From Clostridium omnivorum (lineage in GTDB: Bacteria > Bacillota > Clostridia > Clostridiales > Clostridiaceae), in assembly GCF_026012015.1 (NCBI RefSeq), contig NZ_BRXR01000001.1, forward strand, positions 2,691,501 to 2,755,500: a stretch of 64,000 nucleotides of DNA, in the 5' to 3' direction. The notes beneath the pieces were generated by a model that saw only the letters and a program-made list of their open reading frames with translations, did no database searches and was not told where the DNA came from. Positions 17,601 through 26,098 of this stretch are shown here, in pieces. A program made the translations under genes and the position numbers. Every line of letters starts with the position of its first letter. Position 1 is the first letter of the stretch.

Positions 17601-18473
17601 TTATATTAGTTTAACATTGTTTAGATATAGGAATAAAATGTTAGCTATTGATAAACCAACTATTACGGTCCATGTAAACTTAAGCATCCATTCCCAGTTA
17701 AGTCTTGCAGATATATTGTCTACTACTAAAACAAATATAAAAGTAAACAATGATAATATTGTTCCCATTATGATATTATTTTTCCAGAATAAGAACATAA
17801 GACCGCTTAGGAATACATATTCATACCAGTGAGAAAGTTCAATTACAGCTAGTGTAGGACCAGAAAATTCTGTAAACATACCTTTAACCAACTCTTGATG
17901 AGCGTGGTGAGAGGTTGAAAAGTCGAAAGGTGACTTCTTGAACTTAATTATCATTATAAACAGCATTGATATAAATATAAGTGGTAGATAAACTATAAGT
18001 GGCTTATTAATATTGTTTAATTGAGAAATATTAAAGGAGCCTGTTAACATATACATTCCAACGATGTAAAATACCAATATTGGTTCATAAGCAAGCATGG
18101 AAATTGTTTCTCTTGAGCTTCCTATTCTGCTGTAAGGAGAACCAGTACTCATACCGCCTAAGATTAATGCAACATTTGCTATTGTATAAACGAATATTAT
18201 CATAAGTAAGTCCATTTCTAAAAATAGCATTAATAAACTTACAATGACAAACAGAAGATATACAAGTATATAAACATTTTGATATCTGTTAACAACAACG
18301 CTTTCCTTGTTTATGAGCTTTTTAAAATCATACCAAGGTTGTAGCAAGGAAGGACCTAATCTTCCTTGAAGATGAGCAGTAATTTTTCTGTCAATTCCTG
18401 CAAATATACAGCCTATTACAGGAGCTACGACAAGTACAATAAGTGTTCTTATTATGATTTCAGTTGTACTCAT
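17601..18473 (-). CDS. echB: Ech hydrogenase membrane subunit EchB
   Basis: A NuoH/HycD-related membrane subunit of 290 residues with about eight segments, linking the hydrogenase arm to the ion pump. The conserved cytoplasmic loop FKKSPFDFSTSHHAHQELVK and the following GMFTEFSGPTLAVIEL are present, as is GRLGPSLLQPWYDFKKL near the N-terminus. Its ATG overlaps the stop of echA (TAATG), implying translational coupling. Confidence 0.95.
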   Translation of the reverse strand: MSTTEIIIRTLIVLVVAPVIGCIFAGIDRKITAHLQGRLGPSLLQPWYDFKKLINKESVVVNRYQNVYILVYLLFVIVSLLMLFLEMDLLMIIFVYTIANVALILGGMSTGSPYSRIGSSRETISMLAYEPILVFYIVGMYMLTGSFNISQLNNINKPLIVYLPLIFISMLFIMIIKFKKSPFDFSTSHHAHQELVKGMFTEFSGPTLAVIELSHWYEYVFLSGLMFLFWKNNIIMGTILSLFTFIFVLVVDNISARLNWEWMLKFTWTVIVGLSIANILFLYLNNVKLI

Positions 18474-20389
18474 TATGATAGACCTCCTAAAATTACTATT
18501 AATATTAATGAAACGGATACTATGGTTCCTAGGAGGGTTAAGGTTTTTTCATCAAGAATGTGGCTAAGATATAAATTTCCTACTGTAGCCTTGTCATAAG
18601 TTCCGTTAGCATTTCTAAACATTGTTTCATCCTCGATATTGTTTTCACCGCACATATATATATTCTTTCTATCTGCTTTTGTAATTAAACTTCCTTTTAT
18701 AGCTAAAGCTATAAGTATTACAAGACCAATAACTATAAATACTATTTCGTTATTAAAGCCTCCTATTTGAGAAGTGATTACAGCTCTTGAAACTGAAAGA
18801 CCTTTAGCAGCATGTGGTAATAAAACATTTATTTCTGGTGAAACCATATTGTTATAAATTGGTGATACAAATATACTTGCTAGTAAAACAAGTACGCTTA
18901 AAACTACAAGTGGTAAGTATATATTTGTATCTATCTTTGGGTTTTTAATTAGTTTATTTTCTGGATATGATAAAAGGTTACCTATCCATTTAACGTAATA
19001 TAATGTAGTAGCAGCACTTCCTAGGATAAGGAAAATTGCAATAAATGGATTGTTAGCTGCTGCTTCAATAGATATAAGCTTTGTAATAAGCACTCCAAAT
19101 GGAGGAAGAATCATTGATATTGCTCCAAAGGCTGTTATAAGAGCAAGTGCTGGTGCTTTGTGAATAAGTCCCTGCATGTCTTCTATATCTCTACTACCTA
19201 TAGTATGCTCAATTTGGCCTGTACATAGGAATAGCAGTGCCTTTGATACAGCGTGGAATATTATTAATATAATTGCAGAAGATATAGCTAAACTTGAGCC
19301 CATACCAGCGCTGCAAATTATAAGTCCTAAGTTTGCAATTGTTGAATAAGCAAGCACCCTTTTTGCATTTCTTTGTGAAATTGCAATTGCAGAGCACAGT
19401 AAGAAAGTAAAACCACCATAAAGCGCAATTGCAGTTCCAAGTTTAGTACCTGCATATGCTGGTGAAAGCTTAACTATTAGATAAACCCCCGCCTTAACCA
19501 TTGTACTTGAGTGTAGTAGTGCGGATACAGGGGTTGGAGCTACCATAGCGCCTAAAAGCCAGCTTTGGAAAGGCATTTGAGCTGATTTTGCAAAGCCTGC
19601 TATACAAAGTAGGAATACTGGCACTATATAAATACCTGCAAGTTTTCCGTGGTTTATAATTCCTGTTAGTGTTGTTATTCCAAGCTGCTTAGCAAATAGT
19701 ATATTTCCTAAAGCAAAGCATATACCACCAATAAGATTGATGTATAATGCTCTAAATGCACTATTGTAAGCTTCTTCATCAGCATTATAGCCGATAAGTA
19801 GGAAGGAAGCTAGTGTAGTGATTTCCCAGAAGAAGTATATCCAGGTTAGTGCATCACTAGCAACTAATCCATTCATAGCTGAGATAAATATACAAATGAT
19901 TACATAGAATTGCTTTTGCTTGCTCTTCATGTGTCTGTGGTGTTCGTATTCGGTTATGTATCCGTTTGCAAAGACCACTATTAAAGTACCGATAATGTTT
20001 ACAAGAAGCAACATTATTATTGAGAAGTTGTCCACGTTTAAGGTTACTTCATGATGTTTTTCCATAAAGAAGCTGCTGTAAACAAAGATTATTGCTTGAA
20101 TAAAAGTAAGCAATAAAACATTTTTTCTTCTGTGCTTAATTGAAACCCAGAATAAGAATACTAAAATCAAGATTTCTACAATTAAAATAATACCTTCTAC
20201 AATGCTGAAGGTTGAACCAGATATGGTGAATTTTACTGGTCCCTTTAGGGCTAGCAAAATTGAAAAAGCAGTTCCAAATATGCAAAGAACGTAAGAAAGC
20301 AATTTGTAATAAGCTTTGTTATCGTTTAAAGCATAAAGTACAGCGAAAATAATTGGAACTACTATTAAGGCTAGCACATACATGTTCAT
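18473..20389 (-). CDS. echA: Ech hydrogenase ion-translocating subunit EchA
   Basis: A NuoL/Mrp-antiporter-related membrane protein of 638 residues with about fifteen segments, the pump of the complex. The family core is seen in GLVASDALTWIYFFWEITTLASFLLIGY, the sequence around AKSAQMPFQSWLLGAMVAPTPVSALLHSSTMVKAGVYL (conserved Lys in a membrane helix) and the following discontinuous helices. First gene of a six-gene operon echABCDEF. The start follows AAGGGGG. Ferredoxin-driven proton reduction is expected to pump H+ or Na+. Confidence 0.95.
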   Translation of the reverse strand: MNMYVLALIVVPIIFAVLYALNDNKAYYKLLSYVLCIFGTAFSILLALKGPVKFTISGSTFSIVEGIILIVEILILVFLFWVSIKHRRKNVLLLTFIQAIIFVYSSFFMEKHHEVTLNVDNFSIIMLLLVNIIGTLIVVFANGYITEYEHHRHMKSKQKQFYVIICIFISAMNGLVASDALTWIYFFWEITTLASFLLIGYNADEEAYNSAFRALYINLIGGICFALGNILFAKQLGITTLTGIINHGKLAGIYIVPVFLLCIAGFAKSAQMPFQSWLLGAMVAPTPVSALLHSSTMVKAGVYLIVKLSPAYAGTKLGTAIALYGGFTFLLCSAIAISQRNAKRVLAYSTIANLGLIICSAGMGSSLAISSAIILIIFHAVSKALLFLCTGQIEHTIGSRDIEDMQGLIHKAPALALITAFGAISMILPPFGVLITKLISIEAAANNPFIAIFLILGSAATTLYYVKWIGNLLSYPENKLIKNPKIDTNIYLPLVVLSVLVLLASIFVSPIYNNMVSPEINVLLPHAAKGLSVSRAVITSQIGGFNNEIVFIVIGLVILIALAIKGSLITKADRKNIYMCGENNIEDETMFRNANGTYDKATVGNLYLSHILDEKTLTLLGTIVSVSLILIVILGGLS

Positions 20390-20457
20390 AAGAATACCCC
20401 CTTACTTTATTAGCTTGTAACAGTAAAAAAAAATTACTATAACAGCCAGCTAAGATT

Positions 20458-20486
20458 ATTATAGTACTAATTTTTAGAAAATACAA
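20458..20486 (-). promoter_or_regulatory. Promoter for the ech operon
   Basis: On the minus strand TTGTAT (20481-20486), a 17-base spacer and TATAAT (20458-20463). Initiation near 20451 leaves a leader of about 60 bases. No Rex-like palindrome is visible here. Confidence 0.65.
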
Positions 20487-20680
20487 CAAATACGAAGTGG
20501 CAGTATAAGGGCGCTTACTAAAGCAAATAAGCTAAATATGGTACATATAATTGCTATACTTATTATTTTGAACTTAATTTTGTAGCACTATTGGACAAGA
20601 TACATAATATATATTAGGACAAGCGAATATGTGGGCATAAATGAAATGAATTATTAAACAGTGGTAAAGAAGGTGAGAAA

Positions 20681-21172
20681 ATGTCTTGTAATAAGATAAA
20701 TATTATCATTAACAAGAGAAATGATAGAGATAACCGTTCCTCAAGCAGCAGGCGGACTTCCAGCAGTAGAAGATCCTCAAGTAGTGATAGATCTTCAAGT
20801 AGTGATAGATCTTCAAGCCGACGTCGCTCCTCAAGCAGCAGATCTTCAGACCGAGATGAAATAGAAGATATTGAAATAGAAGATAATAGATTTGTAGAGC
20901 ATTTAAGAGAATTTATTGGAAGAACAGTTACTATTTTTACCACTAGCGGTGGGGAGTCAGGAAGTGGTTTTACAGGAGTAATACTAAGAGTAAATAATAA
21001 TTTTGTAACTTTGCTAACTCAAGTTGGAACAGTACCCGGAACTGTATTAGATAATGAAGCAAGTGTAAGCAGCACAAATGAAACTAGAGTAAATGGAAGG
21101 TGTCCTAGTCACGGAGTAGAAACAGACATTCCAATAGATAGAATAGCAGCATTTGAGCATAATGTAGTTTAA
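20681..21172 (+). CDS. Ser/Arg-rich coat-like protein with C-terminal DUF2642-like domain
   Basis: 163 residues in two parts. Residues about 13-60 are a low-complexity Ser/Arg/Asp tract (SSSSDRSSSSDRSSSRRRSS) encoded in part by an 18-base tandem repeat. Residues about 68-163 form a compact domain (FVEHLREFIGRTVTIFTTSG ... IPIDRIAAFEHNVV), resembling the small beta-barrel DUF2642 domain seen in spore-coat-related proteins such as CotB. Spore-coat function is inferred from this resemblance only. The start follows AAGGTGAG. It is the only plus-strand gene inside the hydrogenase block. Confidence 0.6.
   Translation: MSCNKINIIINKRNDRDNRSSSSRRTSSSRRSSSSDRSSSSDRSSSRRRSSSSRSSDRDEIEDIEIEDNRFVEHLREFIGRTVTIFTTSGGESGSGFTGVILRVNNNFVTLLTQVGTVPGTVLDNEASVSSTNETRVNGRCPSHGVETDIPIDRIAAFEHNVV
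20771..20815 (+). repeat. 18-base tandem repeat encoding SSSSDR
   Basis: AGATCCTCAAGTAGTGAT (20771-20788) is followed by AGATCTTCAAGTAGTGAT (20789-20806), differing at one base, and by a partial third copy. The copy number is prone to slippage. Confidence 0.8.
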
Positions 21173-21182
21173 ATTAATAATA

Positions 21183-21212
21183 GGCGCTACCTTAATGATA
21201 GCGCCTTTACTT
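21183..21212 (+). terminator. Terminator after the coat-like gene
   Basis: GGCGCTA pairs with TAGCGCC, followed by TTTACTTT. It lies at the convergent junction with the phosphatase gene. Confidence 0.75.
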
Positions 21213-21214
21213 TA

Positions 21215-22387
21215 TTATATATAATTAACTTTTACTTCTTTTCCAAGCTTTTTCATAATATCTATAAGGTCCTCTATTATTTTAAGTTTAATACTCAAAT
21301 CCACAGGAAAGTCAGGGTTTTGGTGGGCAGGATTAATAGCTTTTCCTACCAGCATATTAAGATGAGTGCAATCCTCAATTAATATTTTTGTAAGCTGAGA
21401 TGCACCATCCTTTGCTTTTAAATTTAAGGAAATTTTATCTTCAAGAGAGCTGTTATAATATGCTTTAAGTTTTTCTATAACTTTACTTAAAGTTAAAACT
21501 CCCTCTGTTACAAGATCTATGCCTTTAATTTCTGCAGTAGGCGGAACATCAATATCTATATATTCCATGCAGACTTTAATTTCTGTATTTAACTCTCTGG
21601 CTGCAATATTTGCTGCTGTGCCGCCGCAGATTATTTTTTTTCCATTGCTGTTTTTTAGCATATCTATTGCTAGGGAATCATTTTCCTTAGACTTTGGAGG
21701 TCCTGTAAATATATTAACAAACTCTGGAGTTCTTAAGGTTACCGCAACAACTGTAGTGTCGTCTCCAGGTTTTCCATCATAGAGCTTTTGGCAGGTTTGA
21801 AGCAAATCTTTACAAACATTAGCGGAGCACTTTTCGGTTTCAACCAATACTTCCAAATAATCAGCTACATTATTCCACTGCCATCCTAAATTTAATATGG
21901 CTCCAACTCCAGCATGAATTGCTCCATCGCTTACTACAGTAAGTACATCACCGGGCTCCAGTTGAAAGCTGCTTTCGTTAATTATCTTATCACTTATTTT
22001 AAGCTGTTTTTTTTCAATGGTAGTAACAATATTATTTTTAACGAAAAAAAATGGAGGATTATCATATTCTATGGTATGAACCATTCCGTCATTTGAAATT
22101 TTAATTATGGTAAAGGTAGAATATGCTAGCTGTCTTACACTGCATACAGGAAGAGTGTGAACTAAAGTATCTACGGTTTCGGAGATACTTAGCCCTTCTC
22201 TTAGCATTGTACCAGCAATCTTACAGGTCATAGTTGCAAGTATATTTGCTTTGACGCCACTTCCAAGCCCATCTGCAAGTACAATTATCATTCCGTCATC
22301 AGTTTTGATAACCTCAACCTTGTCTCCACAAAGTTCTTCGCCATATTTGTTTAAGCTATTAGAAGCTACATCAATAAAGTAACTCAT
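21215..22387 (-). CDS. SpoIIE/PP2C-type serine phosphatase paired with the sensory hydrogenase
   Basis: 390 residues, cytoplasmic. The N-terminal half (about 1-225) is a PP2C-like SpoIIE domain with metal-binding motifs VLADGLGSG (Asp39), VVSDGAIHAG and GKPGDDTTVVAV. The C-terminal 160 residues form a helical domain I do not recognise. Members dephosphorylate Ser/Thr on anti-sigma antagonists or kinase targets. The ATG overlaps the stop of the sensory hydrogenase gene (ATGA), so the two are translationally coupled; such pairing is known for group C [FeFe] hydrogenases. The target is unknown. Confidence 0.85.
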   Translation of the reverse strand: MSYFIDVASNSLNKYGEELCGDKVEVIKTDDGMIIVLADGLGSGVKANILATMTCKIAGTMLREGLSISETVDTLVHTLPVCSVRQLAYSTFTIIKISNDGMVHTIEYDNPPFFFVKNNIVTTIEKKQLKISDKIINESSFQLEPGDVLTVVSDGAIHAGVGAILNLGWQWNNVADYLEVLVETEKCSANVCKDLLQTCQKLYDGKPGDDTTVVAVTLRTPEFVNIFTGPPKSKENDSLAIDMLKNSNGKKIICGGTAANIAARELNTEIKVCMEYIDIDVPPTAEIKGIDLVTEGVLTLSKVIEKLKAYYNSSLEDKISLNLKAKDGASQLTKILIEDCTHLNMLVGKAINPAHQNPDFPVDLSIKLKIIEDLIDIMKKLGKEVKVNYI

Positions 22388-24096
22388 TTAGTATCACTCA
22401 CTTCCTTAACTGCAATAGCCTTAAGTTTAGTAAGGATTACTTTTGTTTCAGCGGTAGTTTCCCCTAAGAGACTTGCAATTTCTTGTGCTACTCTCATTTG
22501 TTTTTCAATTACAGACTGAGCAGCATCCAGTGTTTTTGTTTTCATTAGAGCAAGTTCTGCCTTATTTTTTTCTTCCGTAGTAATGTCAGTTAATATGCAT
22601 AAAAACATGCCTTGCTTTTCCATATATATAATATTCTCCAGGAGAACTAAATCTTTATCTTCAAAGTGTATCCTATTTGCAATAACATTTTCTTTAGTTT
22701 CTTTCACCTTTGAAAAGCTGCTGTCATCCATAAGCATACATATTGGCTTATCCTTTATATCCTCAAGCTTAGTAGAGAATATTCTTTCTGAGGAAGGGTT
22801 GAAATCCTTAACTAATAAATCTTCATCTAAGGTAAAAATAGCATTTGGTGATGATTCAAATACTAGATTAGAAATACTTTCAGCTTTATTTCTAATATAA
22901 TGGATGCACATATTAATTTCAGCCATTCCATCTAGCACTGCTTGAGCCTTTTCCCTGCAGGTATTGTAACCACACACTCCACAGTTTAGCTCATCACTTT
23001 TATCAAGTTTACCCATTTTTTTAAGCACTTTCACAATTTCTTCGTCGGAAGCAGTTTCCTTTTCAAAGCTAAGATCTTCAAATTTCTTTGAAAAATCCAA
23101 ACTTGAGGTAATAGGCTTTAAAGCTATTTTAGCGTTCTTACTTTGCTTCCTAATATAACTTTTCACCTTTTTTTGCCTTACAAAATAGTCAGACTCATCC
23201 TTAGGCATAGCAGGTCCAGCAATACAGCCACCTCTGCAGGCTAGTGCTTCAATAAACAGCCCCTCTATTTCACCTTTTTCCATGGAATCGAATAGCTTAA
23301 TGCAGCTATCAATTCCATCGACTACTGTTGGATCATAAATAGTATTGTTACCTATATCTAATTTTCCAAGTACGGGGAATTGCCTTCCAGGAGTAGAACC
23401 ACTTTCATCAAAATTATCGGAAGCTAGGCTCGATAAATCTATTTGTTCATCATCAAGCCATTTATGGAGCTCATCAAAGGTTAATACTGCATCAATGATG
23501 CCTTTATTTTCTTCATCTATACTTTCAAACTTTTTTGCAGTACAAGGGCCTACGAAAGTAATAAATGCATCTTCACCATATTTTTCACGTATCAGCTTTC
23601 CGTTTACAAGCATTGGTGAATCAAGAGGAATCATATATTTTATTAACTCTGGGTAATAAATTTGAACTAGGTAATTTACTGATGGACAGCTGGTAGTAAT
23701 AAGGTTTTTCAGTTCGCCTTTTTTAGCTGCATTCTTATATAAATCAGTAATTATTTCAGCACCTAAAGCTACTTCTTCTACAAACTTAAAACCTAATTTC
23801 TTTAAAGCAGCTACCAATTGAAGTTCATCCTTCATGTCGAAAGCTCCTGAAAAGGAAGGTGCAACTATAGCTATTGTATTTTTACCTGACTTTATAGAAT
23901 ACTTAATAGAATCTAAATCGCTTTTTATATGCCTTGCATTTTGAGGACATACCACAAGACATTGCCCACAGGCAACACATCTATCCTCAACAATTCTAGC
24001 TTGATCATTCTTTATCCTAATTGCTTTTACAGGACAAGAACGTAGGCATTTGTAGCAGCTTCTACAGTTGGCTTTGGAAAAATTAATAAGTTCCAT
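22384..24096 (-). CDS. Sensory [FeFe] hydrogenase homologue with PAS domain (HydS-like, group C)
   Basis: 570 residues. Domains in order: two [4Fe-4S] motifs (CRSCYKCLRSCP at 11-22, CVACGQCLVVCP at 40-51); an H-cluster domain with L1 TTSCPSV (134-140), L2 GPCTAKK (183-189) and L3 EALACRGGCIAG (283-294); a four-Cys cluster domain (Cys372, 375, 380, 397); a PAS domain (about 405-520); and a C-terminal helix. The four H-cluster cysteines are kept, but the proton-transfer cysteine of TSCCP is Ser136, typical of slow sensory enzymes. It probably senses H2 or redox state and signals to the coupled phosphatase. The start follows GGAGG, 20 bases after the hydrogenase gene. Confidence 0.88.
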   Translation of the reverse strand: MELINFSKANCRSCYKCLRSCPVKAIRIKNDQARIVEDRCVACGQCLVVCPQNARHIKSDLDSIKYSIKSGKNTIAIVAPSFSGAFDMKDELQLVAALKKLGFKFVEEVALGAEIITDLYKNAAKKGELKNLITTSCPSVNYLVQIYYPELIKYMIPLDSPMLVNGKLIREKYGEDAFITFVGPCTAKKFESIDEENKGIIDAVLTFDELHKWLDDEQIDLSSLASDNFDESGSTPGRQFPVLGKLDIGNNTIYDPTVVDGIDSCIKLFDSMEKGEIEGLFIEALACRGGCIAGPAMPKDESDYFVRQKKVKSYIRKQSKNAKIALKPITSSLDFSKKFEDLSFEKETASDEEIVKVLKKMGKLDKSDELNCGVCGYNTCREKAQAVLDGMAEINMCIHYIRNKAESISNLVFESSPNAIFTLDEDLLVKDFNPSSERIFSTKLEDIKDKPICMLMDDSSFSKVKETKENVIANRIHFEDKDLVLLENIIYMEKQGMFLCILTDITTEEKNKAELALMKTKTLDAAQSVIEKQMRVAQEIASLLGETTAETKVILTKLKAIAVKEVSDTK

Positions 24097-24116
24097 CTTA
24101 TTCCTCCATATTAATC

Positions 24117-25571
24117 CTATTCCCTATCAAGGTTAACATTTTCTAGGTTTAGAACTCTTAATGCATCTTTAACATCTGTTTCCATAGCAAGAGAGGCATA
24201 TTTGTCAACTTCCTTTTTATCCTTTGGACCATGGCATAATGAAGCAGCTCCACCGATGCAGCCTCCAACACAGGCCATTCCTTCTATGAAGTTGAACTTT
24301 AGTGCATTGACTTTAGCTAGCTTTAAAGCCTTGTCACATTCTTTTATTCCATCGCAGTTTGTTGGATTAAATTCTACGTCAATATTTTCAGCAGCAGCTA
24401 CATGTTTAACTGCGTCTGCAACTCCACCGCTTCTAGCAAATATTCTTCCATAGAAGGAGGCGTTGTTAAGAGGACCATCATCACAATTTTCAATGCTTAT
24501 TCCATGTGCATCAAGAAGTGCTTGAAGCTCTTCAAAAGTTAATACATAATCAACATCTTCTTTAGCGAAATCCTGCTGGATTTCTGCTTTTTTAGCAGTA
24601 CATGGTCCAATAAATACTATCTTTGCATCCTTGTCCATATCTTTGATAAGTCTTGCAATAGCAACCATTGGAGATACTGTATTAGATATCTTTGACTCAA
24701 GAGATGGATAGTTTTTTCTTATATAGGATACGAATGCTGGACAGCAGGAGGAGGTAACAAGTTTTTTCTCAGCAACTGTTTCAGCAAACTCATGTGCTTC
24801 ATGCATTGCAACAATATCTGCTCCAAGAGCAACTTCTACAACATCATGGAAGCCTAGCATTTTCACTCCTCTAACTACTTGCTCAATTCTTGCGTAGGAG
24901 AATTGGCTTGCAATTGCTGGAGCAATAGCAGCATACACATGTGTACCATCTATTTTAGACTTTTGAATAGTTTTAACCACATCTACTATAGAGGATTTGT
25001 CTGACATAGCCCCAAATGGACATTGATACACGCAGGCACCACATTGTATACACTTTTTATTATCTATAACAGCTTTTTTATCTTCATCAATAGAAATTGC
25101 ATTTGGAGTACAAGCTCTTACACAAGGTCTTAATGTATCAGAAATAGCGTTGTAAGGACAGCTTTGTGCACAGCGTCCGCACTCTATACATTTTTCAGAA
25201 TCTATATATGCTTTTCCGTGAACATGTACTATAGCTCCCTTTGGACATACCTCTGAGCATTTATGTGCTATACATCCTCTGCAGCTGTCAGTAACATTAA
25301 AACGCTGCACTGGACATTCGTCACAAGCTTCTCTAATAGTTTCTATTATATTTGGATTTTCTTTGTCGCCGCCCATTGCAAGTTTTACTCTATCACTAAT
25401 GATAGCTCTTTCTTTATGCACACAGCAGCGAGTTCTTGGCTTGGAACCAGGAATAATAATTAGCGGTATTTTATCATAATCCTGCTCTAGGGTCCCATCA
25501 AGTGTCATTTTTGCTACTTCTCTTAATACTTCATATCTTAATAGTTGAACATTATTTTCAAACTTCCTCAT
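24117..25571 (-). CDS. Ferredoxin-type [FeFe] hydrogenase (group B-like)
   Basis: 484 residues, cytoplasmic; interconverts H+ and H2. The N-terminal part carries several cluster motifs, including CRGCIAHKCSEVCP (97-110), CIECGRCAQSCP (128-139) and CIQCGACVYQCP (174-185). The H-cluster domain has L1 TSSCCPAF (273-280, with both the proton-transfer Cys276 and ligand Cys277), L2 GPCTAKK (322-328) and L3 EGMACVGGCIGG (430-441). Compared with CpI-type enzymes the Met of MPCTSKK is Gly. Extra N-terminal cysteines and L1/L2 suggest group B, a poorly studied class. The ribosome site AAGGAGG (25579-25585) is one arm of the direct repeat flanking a hairpin element in the leader. Confidence 0.9.
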   Translation of the reverse strand: MRKFENNVQLLRYEVLREVAKMTLDGTLEQDYDKIPLIIIPGSKPRTRCCVHKERAIISDRVKLAMGGDKENPNIIETIREACDECPVQRFNVTDSCRGCIAHKCSEVCPKGAIVHVHGKAYIDSEKCIECGRCAQSCPYNAISDTLRPCVRACTPNAISIDEDKKAVIDNKKCIQCGACVYQCPFGAMSDKSSIVDVVKTIQKSKIDGTHVYAAIAPAIASQFSYARIEQVVRGVKMLGFHDVVEVALGADIVAMHEAHEFAETVAEKKLVTSSCCPAFVSYIRKNYPSLESKISNTVSPMVAIARLIKDMDKDAKIVFIGPCTAKKAEIQQDFAKEDVDYVLTFEELQALLDAHGISIENCDDGPLNNASFYGRIFARSGGVADAVKHVAAAENIDVEFNPTNCDGIKECDKALKLAKVNALKFNFIEGMACVGGCIGGAASLCHGPKDKKEVDKYASLAMETDVKDALRVLNLENVNLDRE

Positions 25572-25585
25572 TCCTAATCCTCCTT

Positions 25586-25735
25586 ATAAGTCGGAGCACA
25601 GGGTAACTTAACCATGCCGATTTCCATCGGCAAGTGTCCGGGGTAATTCTTAACGCTAATTATCATTAGCTAAATTACCCGTTAAAGGTCATTTAGACCT
25701 TTAACCCCGTTAAAAGTCCATTTAGGACTTTTTAA
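25586..25735 (-). repeat. Hairpin-rich dispersed element, copy A, in the [FeFe] hydrogenase leader
   Basis: Four hairpins lie in the 185-base gap before the hydrogenase gene: 25615-25632 (TGCCGAT/ATCGGCA), 25641-25680 (GGGTAATT/AATTACCC with nested GCTAAT/ATTAGC), 25681-25705 (GTTAAAGGTC/GACCTTTAAC) and 25709-25736. The last two share the loop TAAAT (coding sense) and look duplicated. Read on the coding strand it matches copy B near thrS in its first hairpin, the GGGTAA segment, the TTGCCGATG hairpin and the ending TTACCC-GTGCT-CGA. Both flanks carry TAAGGAG, the inner one being the working ribosome site. Confidence 0.8.
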
Positions 25736-25756
25736 CTCCTTAGCTGCAATTCTATA

Positions 25757-26002
25757 CTATAATATTGGAATTACATATTCGTTTAAAAATTCTTCCACAG
25801 TTTGCTCACTTACTGAAACAACCTGTCCACCATTAACTTGTACAGAAACAGCATTTGTACAATGACCAAGACAAAAAGAGCCATTTATTCTAACCTTATC
25901 TGACAAATCTCTTTCATCAATACATTTTTGTAGTCCCTTTATTACGTTATAGGAACCCTTAAGATGACATGCGCTTCCAATACAAACATTAATATTTACC
26001 AT
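25757..26002 (-). CDS. [2Fe-2S] thioredoxin-like ferredoxin (NuoE/HndA C-terminal type)
   Basis: 81 residues. The [2Fe-2S] ligands are visible as CIGSAC near the N-terminus and CLGHC in the middle, in the arrangement of the NuoE/HndA thioredoxin-like domain, here without the helical N-terminal domain. It is probably an electron-transfer partner of the downstream [FeFe] hydrogenase. The start follows TAGGAGG. First gene of the hydrogenase-sensor-phosphatase operon; its promoter carries a Rex-like palindrome. Confidence 0.88.
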   Translation of the reverse strand: MVNINVCIGSACHLKGSYNVIKGLQKCIDERDLSDKVRINGSFCLGHCTNAVSVQVNGGQVVSVSEQTVEEFLNEYVIPIL

Positions 26003-26098
26003 AAGTTTGCCTCCTATTTTTTATATAAATTTAGTATTCAAATTTAAAACTATATTGTAATCTTTTATGAATTATGTAATACTTATATATATAATATA

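Noticed and set aside
20614-20943. Antisense frame of 109 codons over the coat-like gene
   Set aside because: Leu/Ser repeats are simply the complement of the Ser/Arg tract.
25586-25740. Hairpin block considered as a CRISPR array or IS remnant
   Set aside because: The hairpins differ from each other, there are no regular spacers, and there is no cas or transposase gene nearby.
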